A DNA stretch of 64,000 nt, taken from assembly GCF_040459645.1 (NCBI RefSeq), contig NZ_JARVHQ010000001.1, positions 3,720,001 to 3,784,000 on the forward strand, read 5' to 3'. The position numbers and the translations under genes were made by a program. Position 1 is the stretch's first letter. Each line of letters begins with the position of its first letter. This document shows positions 55,223 through 64,000 of the stretch, piece after piece. This stretch comes from Bacillus cereus group sp. RP43. GTDB taxonomy: Bacteria > Bacillota > Bacilli > Bacillales > Bacillaceae_G. A model generated the notes under the pieces. That model was not told the DNA's origin. It searched no databases and worked only from the letters and a program-made list of their open reading frames with translations.

Positions 55223-55263
55223 TCATTTCCTAGGAAAGGCCATATAGACTTTACGATTCATAT

Positions 55264-56115
55264 TTATCTTTGTAAATTCATTTTTTCACCATACTCTTTA
55301 GCAATTTGAATAATGTTTTGAAATGCTCCTACTTTTTCTTTCTTACTACTTAATATTTGTAAATCGTAATTATCATAATAGGTTTCTAGTGATTTTAATT
55401 GTGATTCTGAAGCATCTTTTATCGGAACAGCAACATTCAATTCATACTGTTTATACCCTTCCTTTACTTTTTCAGCTGAAATCATTTCACTCTCTTTTGC
55501 GCCAATTAATTTTTGAACCTTTTCCGGGAAAATCAATTGCAAATAATATTCTTGTTCCTTTGCTAACTTATTATATAGTGATTGTGAAATCGTATAACGT
55601 ACCGTATAATTCATTTTTTGATCACCTGCTTTAATATGAAATGCAGTAATCTGCAAATCTTTTTTCGTTACTTCCGTTAAAGGCGCTACCTGCATCTCAT
55701 CTTCTTTTTTTTCTGGAATCTTTGGAAAGATAGCCAAAAGTTTTTCCGTATCTTTTTCGTTAAGCATATACATATCTTGCTTATACTGCACCCATCCTCG
55801 GCGGTCTTCTCCTCTTAACCATGCATAATATGTTTCTTTTTTCCCATCTCTACTAATTTGTATTTCATATTCCGGTTCACCAAAACTACCCGTTACTTCT
55901 TGTTTTTCCGCTTTGTTTATAATATCCACCACCAACTCCGCATCCATTTCCTTTAATTTTTTTTCTTCTTTACCTTTTGGCATAACAGTTACTTGTAATG
56001 GTTCTTTCACTTCATTCACTGTCTCCTCTACTTGTTTCGATTCTTTCTTTTGCTCGGCTTGACCACACGACGCGAGTAAAATAACACATAAAAACATTAA
56101 ATATTTCCCTTTCAA
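55264..56115 (-). CDS. Lipoprotein of unknown function
   Basis: A 283-residue protein with a lipoprotein signal (lipobox LLASC near residues 13-17), a Lys/Glu-rich linker and a beta-rich body with KKETYYAWLRGEDRRGWVQY. The frame opens at 56157, but GGAG lies 7 bases before a TTG at 56115 that puts the signal peptide at the N-terminus. Surface-anchored. No family recognised. Confidence 0.75.
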   Translation of the reverse strand: MKGKYLMFLCVILLASCGQAEQKKESKQVEETVNEVKEPLQVTVMPKGKEEKKLKEMDAELVVDIINKAEKQEVTGSFGEPEYEIQISRDGKKETYYAWLRGEDRRGWVQYKQDMYMLNEKDTEKLLAIFPKIPEKKEDEMQVAPLTEVTKKDLQITAFHIKAGDQKMNYTVRYTISQSLYNKLAKEQEYYLQLIFPEKVQKLIGAKESEMISAEKVKEGYKQYELNVAVPIKDASESQLKSLETYYDNYDLQILSSKKEKVGAFQNIIQIAKEYGEKMNLQR

Positions 56116-56223
56116 ATCGATTCTCCTTTTCCAATAAGAAATTCTTATAATCCTCATACATAAAACAAAAACGTTACATTATATAGAATGAGCTATACTA
56201 TACACTGAAGGGAGGATTTTACA

Positions 56224-57000
56224 ATGTCCATTAATTTTCATGATGCAAATAATAAGTATACGTATGCAAATCGTAACGCACATATTTCATGGCAGGAAAC
56301 AATAAACAATATTGTAGATGTGCAAAATAAACAAGTAATTGATATAGGTTGTGGTGGCGGTATTTATACGAAAGAACTGGCTCTTATGGGAGCCAAAAGT
56401 GTTGTTGGGCTTGATTTTTCAAAAGAAATATTACAAGCTGCAAAAGAAAATTGTAATGCCTTCCCAAACATTTCATTCATTCACGGTGATGCACATCATA
56501 TTTCATACCCTAACGAAACATTCGACCTTATCATTTCGCGTGCAGTCATTCATCACTTACAAGATATTCCTATATTTATACGAGAGGCTTCTCGCATATT
56601 AAAAAAAGACGGTACACTTATTTTACAAGACCGAACTATTGAAGATTGTACAATTCCAGGAAGTCCTGAACACATTCGTGGATATTTTTTCTCTGTATTT
56701 CCCAAACTCATTGAAATAGAATCAAAAAGAAGACCAAAAACCACTACCATACAGCAAGAGTTACAAAAATATTCTCTTCAAGTGTTCCCCATACAAACAC
56801 AATGGGAAGTACGAAAAATACATGATTCTGTAGAAGCATTGCTGCAAGATTTATCTCCTCGAACCGGACGATCCATTCTATATGAATTAACAGATAATGA
56901 ACTTTCTCAACTTCTACATCATATCCAAACAGCATTACAAAACGTCTCTCCTATCATCGAAAGAGATCGTTGGACAATTTGGAGCGCTAAGAAATTGTAA
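56224..57000 (+). CDS. Class I SAM-dependent methyltransferase
   Basis: A 258-residue protein with motif I VIDIGCGGGIYTKEL, motif II/III VVGLDFSKEIL and FIHGDAHHISYPNETFDLIISRAVIHHL, typical of UbiE/Methyltransf_11 proteins that methylate small molecules. The substrate is unknown. GGGAGGATT precedes the ATG. Single gene with a strong terminator. Confidence 0.85.
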   Translation: MSINFHDANNKYTYANRNAHISWQETINNIVDVQNKQVIDIGCGGGIYTKELALMGAKSVVGLDFSKEILQAAKENCNAFPNISFIHGDAHHISYPNETFDLIISRAVIHHLQDIPIFIREASRILKKDGTLILQDRTIEDCTIPGSPEHIRGYFFSVFPKLIEIESKRRPKTTTIQQELQKYSLQVFPIQTQWEVRKIHDSVEALLQDLSPRTGRSILYELTDNELSQLLHHIQTALQNVSPIIERDRWTIWSAKKL

Positions 57001-57001
57001 G

Positions 57002-57040
57002 GAAGGAAGCCTCACAAAATAATGTGAGGCTTCCTTCTTT
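57002..57040 (+). terminator. Terminator of the methyltransferase gene
   Basis: A 15-base stem GAAGGAAGCCTCACA / TGTGAGGCTTCCTTC is followed by T residues. It also lies just beyond the convergent 57040 gene. Confidence 0.88.
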
Positions 57041-57249
57041 CACAATCTAATTTTGCAACACTCTTGATATCCTCCACTCCTGGCCTGTGCACTTCCACAC
57101 TTCGGACATACTAAATACCTAGACTGATTTGTCAACAAACTACCTTTTTGAAAGAGTAAAACTTCTGCTTGTTTAAACGAACGCGAATAATATAACCACA
57201 TAAAACCAATTATAGCAATAATGCCAAATAATACTCCCATCGCAAGCAT
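57040..57249 (-). CDS. Small membrane protein with cysteine cluster
   Basis: A 69-residue protein: one membrane helix (3-22), a basic stretch, then CPKCGSAQARSGGYQECC, a possible metal-binding ribbon with irregular spacing. GAGGTGA precedes the ATG at 57249; a GTG at 57258 is less likely. From here to the T-box (57250-57514) no gene is visible. Confidence 0.62.
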   Translation of the reverse strand: MLAMGVLFGIIAIIGFMWLYYSRSFKQAEVLLFQKGSLLTNQSRYLVCPKCGSAQARSGGYQECCKIRL

Positions 57250-57514
57250 TTCAGTCACCTCTTTTGGTTTGTTCTTTCCAGCAAGTGGATTGTTGTATTA
57301 TTCTCTGTAAATTCAAACATTTCCTCCCTTACTCCTATAAATATCGATTTTCTCCATAAACTTTACAATTCCCTATAATGTTTTACAGCATTTTTACAAA
57401 CAGCATTAACCCTTATATTCTCAGCTATATTTCTACAGGAAAATGTATTCCCCAAAAAATATATTGACTTTCTAAAAAAAACGTGTGAAAATACTGTCAG
57501 AATACTTGAATAAA

Positions 57515-57792
57515 AATTCATTGACGAGAACGAGTACGTTATAGGACTGTTCCCCAGAGAGTTGGCGATTTGCTGAAAGCCAACGTTCAGTGCGTAACCG
57601 AAAATCATCTCCGAGAAGTAGAACCGAATGTCACAGTAAGTTCTTACCGGCTGTCCCCCGTTACAAGGAACACGTATCATGTTGTACGTTGCAAAGCCGT
57701 ATACATATAGATTAATTTCTACATGTATAAATTAGGGTGGTATCGCGGGTAAATATAACTCGTCCCTTTCTTTAGGGACGAGTTTTTTGTGT
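57515..57792 (+). ncRNA. T-box leader, isoleucine specifier, of brnQ
   Basis: Stem I features are present: GAACGAGTA (S-turn strand), the AGAG bulge, GCTGAAAGCC distal loop, and GAAAATCATCTCCGAG, in which the specifier triplet is ATC (57604-57606), the isoleucine codon, aligned by the fixed distance to TCCGAG. The T-box sequence AGGGTGGTATCGCGGG lies at 57734-57749, a slight variant of AGGGTGGNACCGCGNG; its TGGT pairs with ACCA, fitting tRNA-Ile. Uncharged tRNA-Ile should raise brnQ transcription. Confidence 0.9.
57757..57788 (+). terminator. T-box-controlled terminator
   Basis: The stem AACTCGTCCC / GGGACGAGTT followed by a T run lies directly after the T-box sequence and competes with the antiterminator. 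Confidence 0.9.
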
Positions 57793-57826
57793 TCTTACAA
57801 GTGAACTTACAAAAGGAGGAAAAACA

Positions 57827-59182
57827 ATGAACACTGTATCAAAAAAACATGTTTTTTTCACAGGTCTTATGCTATTTTCTTTATTTTTTGGGGCAGGAAA
57901 TTTAATTTTCCCTCCAATGCTTGGACAAAATGCTGGCGAAAACTTTTGGCCAGCGATGATTGGCTTTTTACTAACAGGGGTCGGTTTACCGTTACTTACT
58001 GTTATCGCTATTTCTTTATCAGGAAATGGAATGCAACAACTTGCAAGTCATGTTCACCCATTATTCGGAATTTTCTTTACAGTAGTTGTATACATTGCAA
58101 TCGGTCCATCTATGGGCATTCCGCGTGTCGCTAACGTCGCTTATGAAATGGGAGTTAGTTCTTTCTTACCAGAAACCCTTCGTTCTAGCAGCCTAGCACT
58201 ATTTTTATACACGGTCATCTTCTTTGCTATCGTATTTTTGCTTAGTTTAAATCCTTCTAAGCTCGTCGATCGTATCGGAAGTGTATTAACACCTATTTTA
58301 TTACTCTCTATTTTCTTATTATTCTTTAAGAGTATATTTTCACCACTTGGGCAATCAGGACCAGCAATGCAAGAGTATCAAACTTCTCCAATTTTCAAAG
58401 GTTTTATGGAAGGATACTTAACAATGGATACTATTTCAGCGCTTGCATTTGGAATTATCGTTGTAAATGCAATTCGCTCAAAAGGTGTGAATGATCGTAA
58501 ATCAATTGCCATCGCAACGGCAAAAGCAGGACTTATTGCCGCTACTGGTCTTGTACTTGTATACGGTGCACTTGGTTGGCTCGGTGCAACAAGTGTCTCT
58601 CTCGGATATGCTAAAAACGGAGGACAGCTACTTACCGTTATCGTACAACAATTATTCGGTCCATATGGTCTAATCCTACTATCTCTTATCGTTACACTCG
58701 CTTGCTTAACAACATGTGTTGGACTTGTATCTGCATGTAGTCAATATTTCTCAACTTTATTGACAAAATTTTCATACAAAATGTTAGCAAGTATCATTTG
58801 CGCGTTAGGATTATTAGTTGCCAACTTAGGTTTAACAAAAATTATCGCCATCTCTGTTCCTATTTTACTTGTTGTATATCCAATTGCGATTGTACTCGTG
58901 TTATTATCATTACTTCATAAATATTTCGGTGGATATCGTTCTGTTTATGTAGGTGCGTTAATTGGATCTGCAGTTGTGAGCGTATTTGATGGATTAAAAC
59001 AAGGGAATATTCCTGTTTCATTTATCACATCTTATTTCGAGTTTATTCCATTATATAATGAGGGAATTGGCTGGTTAGTGCCAGCATTAGTTGGGGCTAT
59101 TATCGGTTTTGCTATCGCAAAATTAAGTGGTGCAAAAACAGTACCATTAACGGATCATTCACCTGAATCGAAAGCATCATAA
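57827..59182 (+). CDS. brnQ: Branched-chain amino acid transporter BrnQ
   Basis: Na+/H+-coupled importer of isoleucine, leucine and valine (LIVCS family). The 451-residue protein has 12 hydrophobic segments and family stretches LFFGAGNLIFPPMLGQNAGENFWPA near the start, and ISALAFGIIVVNAIRSKGV. Controlled by an isoleucine T-box. AAAGGAGGAA precedes the ATG. Monocistronic. Confidence 0.95.
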   Translation: MNTVSKKHVFFTGLMLFSLFFGAGNLIFPPMLGQNAGENFWPAMIGFLLTGVGLPLLTVIAISLSGNGMQQLASHVHPLFGIFFTVVVYIAIGPSMGIPRVANVAYEMGVSSFLPETLRSSSLALFLYTVIFFAIVFLLSLNPSKLVDRIGSVLTPILLLSIFLLFFKSIFSPLGQSGPAMQEYQTSPIFKGFMEGYLTMDTISALAFGIIVVNAIRSKGVNDRKSIAIATAKAGLIAATGLVLVYGALGWLGATSVSLGYAKNGGQLLTVIVQQLFGPYGLILLSLIVTLACLTTCVGLVSACSQYFSTLLTKFSYKMLASIICALGLLVANLGLTKIIAISVPILLVVYPIAIVLVLLSLLHKYFGGYRSVYVGALIGSAVVSVFDGLKQGNIPVSFITSYFEFIPLYNEGIGWLVPALVGAIIGFAIAKLSGAKTVPLTDHSPESKAS

Positions 59183-59208
59183 AAAAACTCCCATTTCGGG
59201 AGTTTTTT
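59181..59208. terminator. Terminator of brnQ
   Basis: The stem AAAACTCCC / GGGAGTTTT with flanking A and T runs serves brnQ and could serve the convergent 59207 gene. Confidence 0.85.
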
Positions 59209-59470
59209 ACATTTGATAAGAGGTATGATTAAAGCTACTTACTTTATAAGCTTTCGTATAGTAATCAATATTCGTATCCACCGTTTCTACTTTTACAACA
59301 TCATAGCAATCTTCTTGCTTCACTAGAAATAAATAATATTCTTCTGTTGCCTCAATAATTGCAATACGATCTGTTTCAATATCATATTGTTCACAAAGTG
59401 CTTGCAACGCATTCACATAGTTACCTAATTTTTTCGTTTCATCCATTCCAAATATCGTTTGAACTAACAT
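59207..59470 (-). CDS. Hypothetical protein
   Basis: An 87-residue mildly acidic protein, probably alpha/beta, starting MLVQTIFGMDETKKLGNYVN. The frame opens at 59554, but GGGGAGAGAG lies before the ATG at 59470. No family recognised. It precedes brnQ in the convergent direction and is separate from the lia operon by a terminator. Confidence 0.65.
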   Translation of the reverse strand: MLVQTIFGMDETKKLGNYVNALQALCEQYDIETDRIAIIEATEEYYLFLVKQEDCYDVVKVETVDTNIDYYTKAYKVSSFNHTSYQM

Positions 59471-59535
59471 ACACTCTCTCCCCTTTGTATGTACTGTTAA
59501 CACCTTAATGATAACGCTTACAAAATTAACCGTCA

Positions 59536-59569
59536 ACAAAAAAGCTTTGACCATATATAGTCAAAGCTT
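59536..59569 (-). terminator. Terminator of the lia operon
   Basis: The 10-base stem AAGCTTTGAC / GTCAAAGCTT is followed by T residues on the minus strand, right after liaR. Confidence 0.85.
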
Positions 59570-59574
59570 CTTTT

Positions 59575-60207
59575 TTATTTCGTCAATTGGTGTCTAAACG
59601 CATAAATAACCGCCTGTGTCCGGTCACTTACATTTAGCTTATTTAATATATTACTCACATGTGTCTTTACTGTTTTAAGGGCAATAAACAACTCATCTGC
59701 AATCTCTTGATTACTTTTCCCCTCTGCAATTAATAACAAAATTTCAGACTCTCTTTCTGTTAACTCCTCATGCAAAGGTTGTTCTTTCTTCTGACGCATA
59801 CGAGACATCATTTTGCCAGTAACTTTCGGCTCTAATACCGTTTCCCCATCATAAGTAGCTCGTACAGCGTCTGCAATATCACTCGCTCTTGATGTTTTTA
59901 ATAAATAACTTGTCGCTCCCGCCTCAATAACAGGATATAACTTTTCATCATCTAAAAAGCTCGTTACAACTACAATTTTCGCCTCTGGCCATTCTTGAAT
60001 AATAGCGCGTGTTGCTTCAACCCCGTCCATCTCATCCATAACAAGGTCCATTAAAATAATATCCGGTCTTAATTGCAACGCTAACTCTGAACCTTTTCTT
60101 CCATTTTCAGCTTCTCCAACCACTTCAATATCTGGCTGTGTTGATAAATATGCTGATACACCCATTCGAACCATTTCATGATCATCAACTAGTAATACTT
60201 TTATCAT
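59575..60207 (-). CDS. liaR: Response regulator LiaR (VraR type)
   Basis: NarL-type regulator of the cell-envelope stress response. The 210-residue protein has a receiver domain with the phosphorylated aspartate in [16 protein letters not shown], the conserved lysine in SYLLKTSRA, and a LuxR-type helix-turn-helix ([40 protein letters not shown]). It overlaps liaS by 4 bases. A palindrome in front of the first operon gene is a likely target. Confidence 0.93.
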   Translation of the reverse strand: MIKVLLVDDHEMVRMGVSAYLSTQPDIEVVGEAENGRKGSELALQLRPDIILMDLVMDEMDGVEATRAIIQEWPEAKIVVVTSFLDDEKLYPVIEAGATSYLLKTSRASDIADAVRATYDGETVLEPKVTGKMMSRMRQKKEQPLHEELTERESEILLLIAEGKSNQEIADELFIALKTVKTHVSNILNKLNVSDRTQAVIYAFRHQLTK

Positions 60208-61259
60208 GATTCTCCCCCTCTCTCAATCATAATCGGTACTTTCACTTCTATTTGCGTACCTTTATTCGGAAAACTAAGAACTTTTAATGTACCACCAATT
60301 TCATGAACTCGCTCTTGCATTGACCTTAAACCGTATGAACCGGCCTTATTAACCCCAACTTTAAACCCAACACCGTCATCAATAATTTTCAAAATCGCAT
60401 ATTGATCAATTTTCCGAAGGCGTACTTCGGTTTTCTTTGCCTTCGCATGCCGTAAAGTATTAGACAATGCCTCTTGTACAATACGGAATAAATGATCCTC
60501 TACACCTTTTTTTAATTGAATCGGTTCAATTAACCATTCAATTTTCATATGTTGCTTTCTAGATAGTTCTGTTAATAATTCTTCTATACCCTCTGTTAGT
60601 TTCTTACCTTCTAACTGCACTGGGCGTAAATGAAGGAGCAATGCTCTCATTTCTGATTGTGCATTTACAACCATATTCTCAACAAGCTGCAACTGTTTTT
60701 TCGTCGTGTCTGGAATTTTAGCTACTTGTTCATTAATGGCTGACATCATCATCGACATTGCAAAAAGCTGCTGACTTACAGAATCATGCAGCTCTCTCGC
60801 TAATCGATGCCTTTCTTGAGAAATCGCTTCTTGTCTCATCTCTTCATTCCAATGGGCTCGTTCATTCGTTACTTTTTGAAATAGCCCAGCTTGCTCCTCT
60901 AAGCGACGAGCAAGACCAATTACTTTCCGTTCCACTTCATGAAATTCATCGTCCGCAGTAAATGAAACATCACTCGGAAAATTCCCTCGCTCTACTTCAA
61001 ATAGAAAAGTATTTAATCCTTGTATACGCTGCTCTATATAATAACCGATTGCATATCCTACAATTCCTCCGATAAGAAGACTCGTACTCATAATAAACAA
61101 GCCAATTGGAACAGAAGCAATGGATTCTTTCCATAGTAAATCATAAACTTGTTGCTCGCTTTTCCATACATATACAATTGTACAAATAAGTGCGATACTC
61201 ACAGAGGACAACATAGAATAACGAATATACATCCAAGAAATATTCCTTTGTTTTTTCAT
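60204..61259 (-). CDS. liaS: Sensor histidine kinase LiaS (VraS type)
   Basis: Membrane kinase responding to lipid II-cycle antibiotics, held off by LiaF. The 351-residue protein has two membrane helices (about 14-30 and 47-70), a very short extracytoplasmic loop, a HAMP-like region and HisKA_3 with the histidine in [17 protein letters not shown], followed by HATPase motifs ([31 protein letters not shown]). It overlaps liaF by one base and liaR by four, so liaF-S-R are translated together. Confidence 0.93.
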   Translation of the reverse strand: MKKQRNISWMYIRYSMLSSVSIALICTIVYVWKSEQQVYDLLWKESIASVPIGLFIMSTSLLIGGIVGYAIGYYIEQRIQGLNTFLFEVERGNFPSDVSFTADDEFHEVERKVIGLARRLEEQAGLFQKVTNERAHWNEEMRQEAISQERHRLARELHDSVSQQLFAMSMMMSAINEQVAKIPDTTKKQLQLVENMVVNAQSEMRALLLHLRPVQLEGKKLTEGIEELLTELSRKQHMKIEWLIEPIQLKKGVEDHLFRIVQEALSNTLRHAKAKKTEVRLRKIDQYAILKIIDDGVGFKVGVNKAGSYGLRSMQERVHEIGGTLKVLSFPNKGTQIEVKVPIMIERGGES

Positions 61260-61999
61260 TATACTTTCCTCACTTCCGTATCGCCTACGACAAGCGAAGA
61301 AATAATTTTAATACGACGAGGGGCTTCTTTATACTGTTCTGTTCTAAACGTAACATTACGGTTAAATCCAGTTTCTTCGTGTCCTGGCAGGAGCACTCGC
61401 CCAACAATAACAGAATGATTTAAAGACAATTCAATATCATATGGTACATATAAACGAATATTACCAATGGCGCCCCGAATAACAATAACCGTTTCCCCCT
61501 CTGGAATCATAGCGGTTGTTAAATCAATCTCGACATCACAAGCACCATATTGGACGTTAATATCCTCTAATTCATAAATATGATCCATCATTCGTACATT
61601 ACCTACAAACATATTTTTTATATACGGTTCTGTACGATATATTTGTTTTTCTTCATCTATATATCCCTTTTCTTTAATTTCAACTTTCATTGCTTTTTGC
61701 TGATGTCCTTGTTGAATAAGTTGATAACCAATTAAAGCTAAACAAGCAAACACAACAAGTACGAATGCTGCTGATGAAAATAAGAAGAATAAGAATACAA
61801 TACCACCGACAAATAAAAATACATTCCCTCTTACATAACGGTTCTTCTTTCGATAATGTCTTCCAAACATAATCATAATAAATGCAAATATTAGACCACC
61901 TGGTTCAAAATGTCCAAGTATCATATCAAGAAAAAGACCGAATCCAAATATGATGAGGAGCATCCCCATAAATTGTGTTTTTGAAAAGTGCTTCTTCAT
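61259..61999 (-). CDS. liaF: LiaF, membrane inhibitor of LiaRS
   Basis: A 246-residue protein with four membrane helices in the first 90 residues and a C-terminal beta-helical DUF2154 domain (cell-wall-active antibiotics response: LEDINVQYGACDVEIDLTTAMIPEGE). LiaF keeps LiaS inactive in the absence of envelope stress. The frame opens at 62023, but GGGGGGAG lies before the ATG at 61999. Gene order is liaF-liaS-liaR. Confidence 0.92.
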   Translation of the reverse strand: MKKHFSKTQFMGMLLIIFGFGLFLDMILGHFEPGGLIFAFIMIMFGRHYRKKNRYVRGNVFLFVGGIVFLFFLFSSAAFVLVVFACLALIGYQLIQQGHQQKAMKVEIKEKGYIDEEKQIYRTEPYIKNMFVGNVRMMDHIYELEDINVQYGACDVEIDLTTAMIPEGETVIVIRGAIGNIRLYVPYDIELSLNHSVIVGRVLLPGHEETGFNRNVTFRTEQYKEAPRRIKIISSLVVGDTEVRKV

Positions 62000-62106
62000 T
62001 TCAGCTCCCCCCCTCTTTGTCACATATACATAGAAGAAAAGGCATTGCTTTCCAACACCTTTTCTCCTATCACTATATCATAAGCCTGTTTTATTATATA
62101 CTACAA

Positions 62107-62769
62107 TTATTTTGTTACTTCTTTCGTTAACGATACTTCATTTTTCTCTTTCATTTCACTCTCTAGTTTTGCAATTTTCATATCAAATGTATCACGCTCA
62201 TGCTCTTCATTTATACGAAGCTCTATGTCACGAATGTGATCTTCAATTTCTTCGAATCGTAAGAACGGATTATTTTCATCCATTTTATGCATAGCAGTAT
62301 TCATACGGCGGTTTGCATGCGCCATATTTTCACGTGCCATTAATTCCATACGCTTTGCGTTCATTTCTTTTAATTTATTTTTCATTTCTGAAAGACGACG
62401 CTCTAACTCATCAATTTGCTCTACAACACCAGCATACATTTCTTCTAAGCGAGTTACTTGCCCTTCATAATACGCTACTTCTTCTAATGCACGTTCGTGC
62501 AATTGCAATTCGCCTGCTTCTTGTGCGATGATAGCTTGCTTTGATCTTTTATTAACGAAATAACGTGCTTGCTCAAGCTCACGAGCGAAGTTAGATTTTA
62601 ATGTTTTATGACGCTGAATTAACTTCTCAATTTTTGTTATTTCACGCTCACTGTCGCGTAAATATTGGTTTAACATTGCTATTGGATTTTTTCTTTCTTT
62701 CTCATCTAACACATTATGAAAATCAGCTAAAATTGCATCGCGTACACGTCCGAATAAAGATTGTTTCAT
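62107..62769 (-). CDS. liaH: PspA/IM30-family protein LiaH
   Basis: Phage-shock-type protein that coats and protects stressed membranes. The 220-residue protein is almost entirely coiled coil (GRVRDAILADFHNVLDEKERKNP at the start, then long heptads) without a membrane helix, the normal size for LiaH/PspA. It lies between a small membrane protein and liaF. In B. subtilis liaH is the most strongly induced gene of the regulon. Confidence 0.88.
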   Translation of the reverse strand: MKQSLFGRVRDAILADFHNVLDEKERKNPIAMLNQYLRDSEREITKIEKLIQRHKTLKSNFARELEQARYFVNKRSKQAIIAQEAGELQLHERALEEVAYYEGQVTRLEEMYAGVVEQIDELERRLSEMKNKLKEMNAKRMELMARENMAHANRRMNTAMHKMDENNPFLRFEEIEDHIRDIELRINEEHERDTFDMKIAKLESEMKEKNEVSLTKEVTK

Positions 62770-62818
62770 TATAATCTTCCTCTCTTCTACTTTATAATTT
62801 GATTTGATTTATTTTATA

Positions 62819-63175
62819 TTAGTTTTTCATTAACTTGTTCCACTCATCTTCAAAGTTGCTATATGGTTTAGAACTTTCTGGAGCAGAATCAACAACTACA
62901 TTTTTTTCTTTTTTCCACTCACGGTATCCGTAGTATAAAACTACTAATGCTGCGATCCCGATTAATGCTGGGGAATGAGAAAGTGCAATGGACAAACCGA
63001 TTAAACCAACAATACCCCAAGCTAACTTTCCAAAAAATGATTTAGCTCGCACAAATGATTTATAGCTCCAGTACACAACTCCTGCTCCGATTGCGAATCC
63101 TACAATACCAGCAAGACTACCAAGAGCAATTAAAGCCAAAATACCGGCCGCGATAAACGCTAGAAATTGTTTCAT
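62819..63175 (-). CDS. LiaI-like small membrane protein (lmo0954 type)
   Basis: A 118-residue protein with a first hydrophobic block (3-40), a second (54-84) and an acidic cytosolic tail ending FEDEWNKLMKN. Similar proteins are listed as lmo0954 family. Its place in front of liaH is that of liaI, the membrane anchor of LiaH in B. subtilis, and the likely role is the same, although sequence relation to LiaI is not obvious. First gene of the operon. Confidence 0.78.
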   Translation of the reverse strand: MKQFLAFIAAGILALIALGSLAGIVGFAIGAGVVYWSYKSFVRAKSFFGKLAWGIVGLIGLSIALSHSPALIGIAALVVLYYGYREWKKEKNVVVDSAPESSKPYSNFEDEWNKLMKN

Positions 63176-63257
63176 CTTGTGCTTGCCTCCCTTCGATTTG
63201 ATACTCTTATCTTAACTATTTTTTCATTTTTTCATAACGAGCTTAAGAACCGTTTTT

Positions 63258-63279
63258 AACTCAGACTTAAGACTGAGTT
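63258..63279 (-). promoter_or_regulatory. Palindromic operator before the lia operon (candidate LiaR box)
   Basis: The 22-base near-palindrome has arms AACTCAG / CTGAGTT around ACTTAAGA and lies about 83 bases before the first gene of the lia operon. LiaR/VraR-type regulators bind inverted repeats built of ACT/AGT-like half sites, so this is a good candidate. Not confirmed. Confidence 0.5.
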
Positions 63280-63343
63280 CCATTCAGCCTTTTGTAAAAA
63301 TATAAGGAAAGATAGGATAACTCACTCTTTTATTGCATAGAAA

Positions 63344-63376
63344 AAGCCGTACAGAGAATATTCTCTGTACGGCTTC
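63344..63376 (-). terminator. Terminator of the antiporter gene
   Basis: A perfect 32-base palindrome, AAGCCGTACAGAGAAT / ATTCTCTGTACGGCTT, followed by T residues (TTTCTATG) on the minus strand. Confidence 0.88.
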
Positions 63377-63404
63377 TGTTGCTACTAATAAAATTCATAT
63401 TTAA

Positions 63405-64000
63405 TTATGCTGTTTTATGATACTCTTTCTTTTCCGCCACTTTAGAAAACCTTGGGAAACCAATTAATATAGAAATAATTCCACATACTCCAACTAAAAT
63501 TGGATAAAATGCATATGGTAACAATTCGATCGGAGATAACGCAGCAAATCCTGCCGCTGTTAACATTTGAGCACCATATGGAATTAACCCTTGTATACAG
63601 CATGAGAAAAGATCCAGTACACTCGCTGATTTACGCGGATCAATTTCATACTGATCCGCAATGTTTTTCGCAAGCGGACCTGTAAAAATGATAGAGATTG
63701 TATTATTTGCTGTACACATATTCGTCATACTCACTAAGCCAGCAATACCAAACTCTGCTCCTTTTTTCGAACGAATATTACGTGTTAAAAGATTCATTAA
63801 ATATTGAATGCCACCATTATACTGGATAAGTTCAACCATACCACCGATTAAAATGGCAAGTAACACTAACTCCATCATACTGCCCATTCCAGTCGTTACA
63901 CTTTTAAAGAAACTCTCTAACGTATAACTTCCATCTATAAGACCGATAACACCAGATAGTACCGTTCCACCAGTTAATACAATGAGTACATTCCAGCCAA
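63405..64000 (-). CDS. NhaC-family Na+/H+ antiporter (5' end beyond window)
   Basis: The C-terminal 197 residues of a polytopic transporter; the frame is open to the right edge, continuing upstream of the first ATG as LIVLTGGTVLSGVIGLIDGS. Family stretches include SFFKSVTTGMGSMMELVLLA, TNMCTANNTISIIFTGPLAK and DLFSCCIQGLIPYGAQML. NhaC members exchange Na+ for H+ or organic anions such as malate for lactate; the exact substrate cannot be said from this part. Confidence 0.82.
   Translation of the reverse strand, partial: GWNVLIVLTGGTVLSGVIGLIDGSYTLESFFKSVTTGMGSMMELVLLAILIGGMVELIQYNGGIQYLMNLLTRNIRSKKGAEFGIAGLVSMTNMCTANNTISIIFTGPLAKNIADQYEIDPRKSASVLDLFSCCIQGLIPYGAQMLTAAGFAALSPIELLPYAFYPILVGVCGIISILIGFPRFSKVAEKKEYHKTA

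Noticed and set aside
63344..63376. Perfect 32-base palindrome considered as an operator
   Set aside because: Position just after a stop codon with T residues following fits a terminator better.

Overview
The window reads as chromosomal DNA of a Bacillus cereus group bacterium (cereus/thuringiensis/anthracis type). It is AT-rich and its start codons are preceded by strong GGAGG-type ribosome sites. The gene order follows the Bacillus subtilis ypf/ypb/res/spm/dac region. Group-typical traits include a collagen-like spore-surface protein, an extended Fe/Mn superoxide dismutase, a PAS-type sporulation kinase and a dispersed repeat present twice in the window. No tRNA, rRNA, CRISPR array, prophage or defence island was found. 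Almost everything is ordinary core genome.

Layout. 1-5.7 kb: yphB (partial), yphA, ypzI, an unrecognised gene, fni, ypfD, cmk and ypfB. 5.9-10.5 kb: asparaginase, bacillithiol disulfide reductase, an amidase, small membrane proteins (one frameshifted) and glutamate dehydrogenase. 10.9-17.5 kb: mecB, a MerR-type regulator, a phosphoesterase, ypbE, ypbD, recS, ypbB and a ferredoxin with a Fur-type promoter. 17.6-18.5 kb: the riboflavin transporter ribU behind an FMN riboswitch. 19.5-19.9 kb: a 307-bp non-autonomous IS200/IS605 (IS608-like) element. 20-32 kb: an M23 peptidase, a cobalamin adenosyltransferase, resE-resD-resC-resB-resA, rluB, spmB-spmA-dacB behind a sigma-E-like promoter, a superoxide dismutase and ypuI. 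33-42.9 kb: mprF, deoD, an orphan sensor kinase, a short tyrosine recombinase, a Fur-controlled FsrA-like small RNA, a DUF72 protein and a PAS kinase. 43-50.5 kb: the collagen-like protein, a class A penicillin-binding protein, the ykaA-pit phosphate transport pair and a TauE-type exporter. 50.5-57 kb: a Crp/Fnr-type regulator next to flavohemoglobin hmp with an Fnr-type box, an M50 protease, a lipoprotein and a methyltransferase. 57.5-59.2 kb: an isoleucine T-box controlling brnQ. 59.2-63.2 kb: a Lia-type envelope-stress operon. 63.4 kb to the end: a partial NhaC-type antiporter.

Themes. Redox and respiration (resA-E, hmp, fer, bdr), envelope stress and cell wall (lia, mprF, PBP, amidase, M23 peptidase, dacB), sporulation (spmAB, dacB, the PAS kinase, the collagen-like protein) and metabolite-sensing RNA leaders (FMN, T-box) dominate. 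The most interesting signals are the precisely bounded IS608-like mini-element, whose right end abuts a small ORF, and the Fur-box-driven C-rich small RNA. The collagen gene also shows internal segment duplication. All names rest on reading motifs and gene order by eye; no database search was possible.
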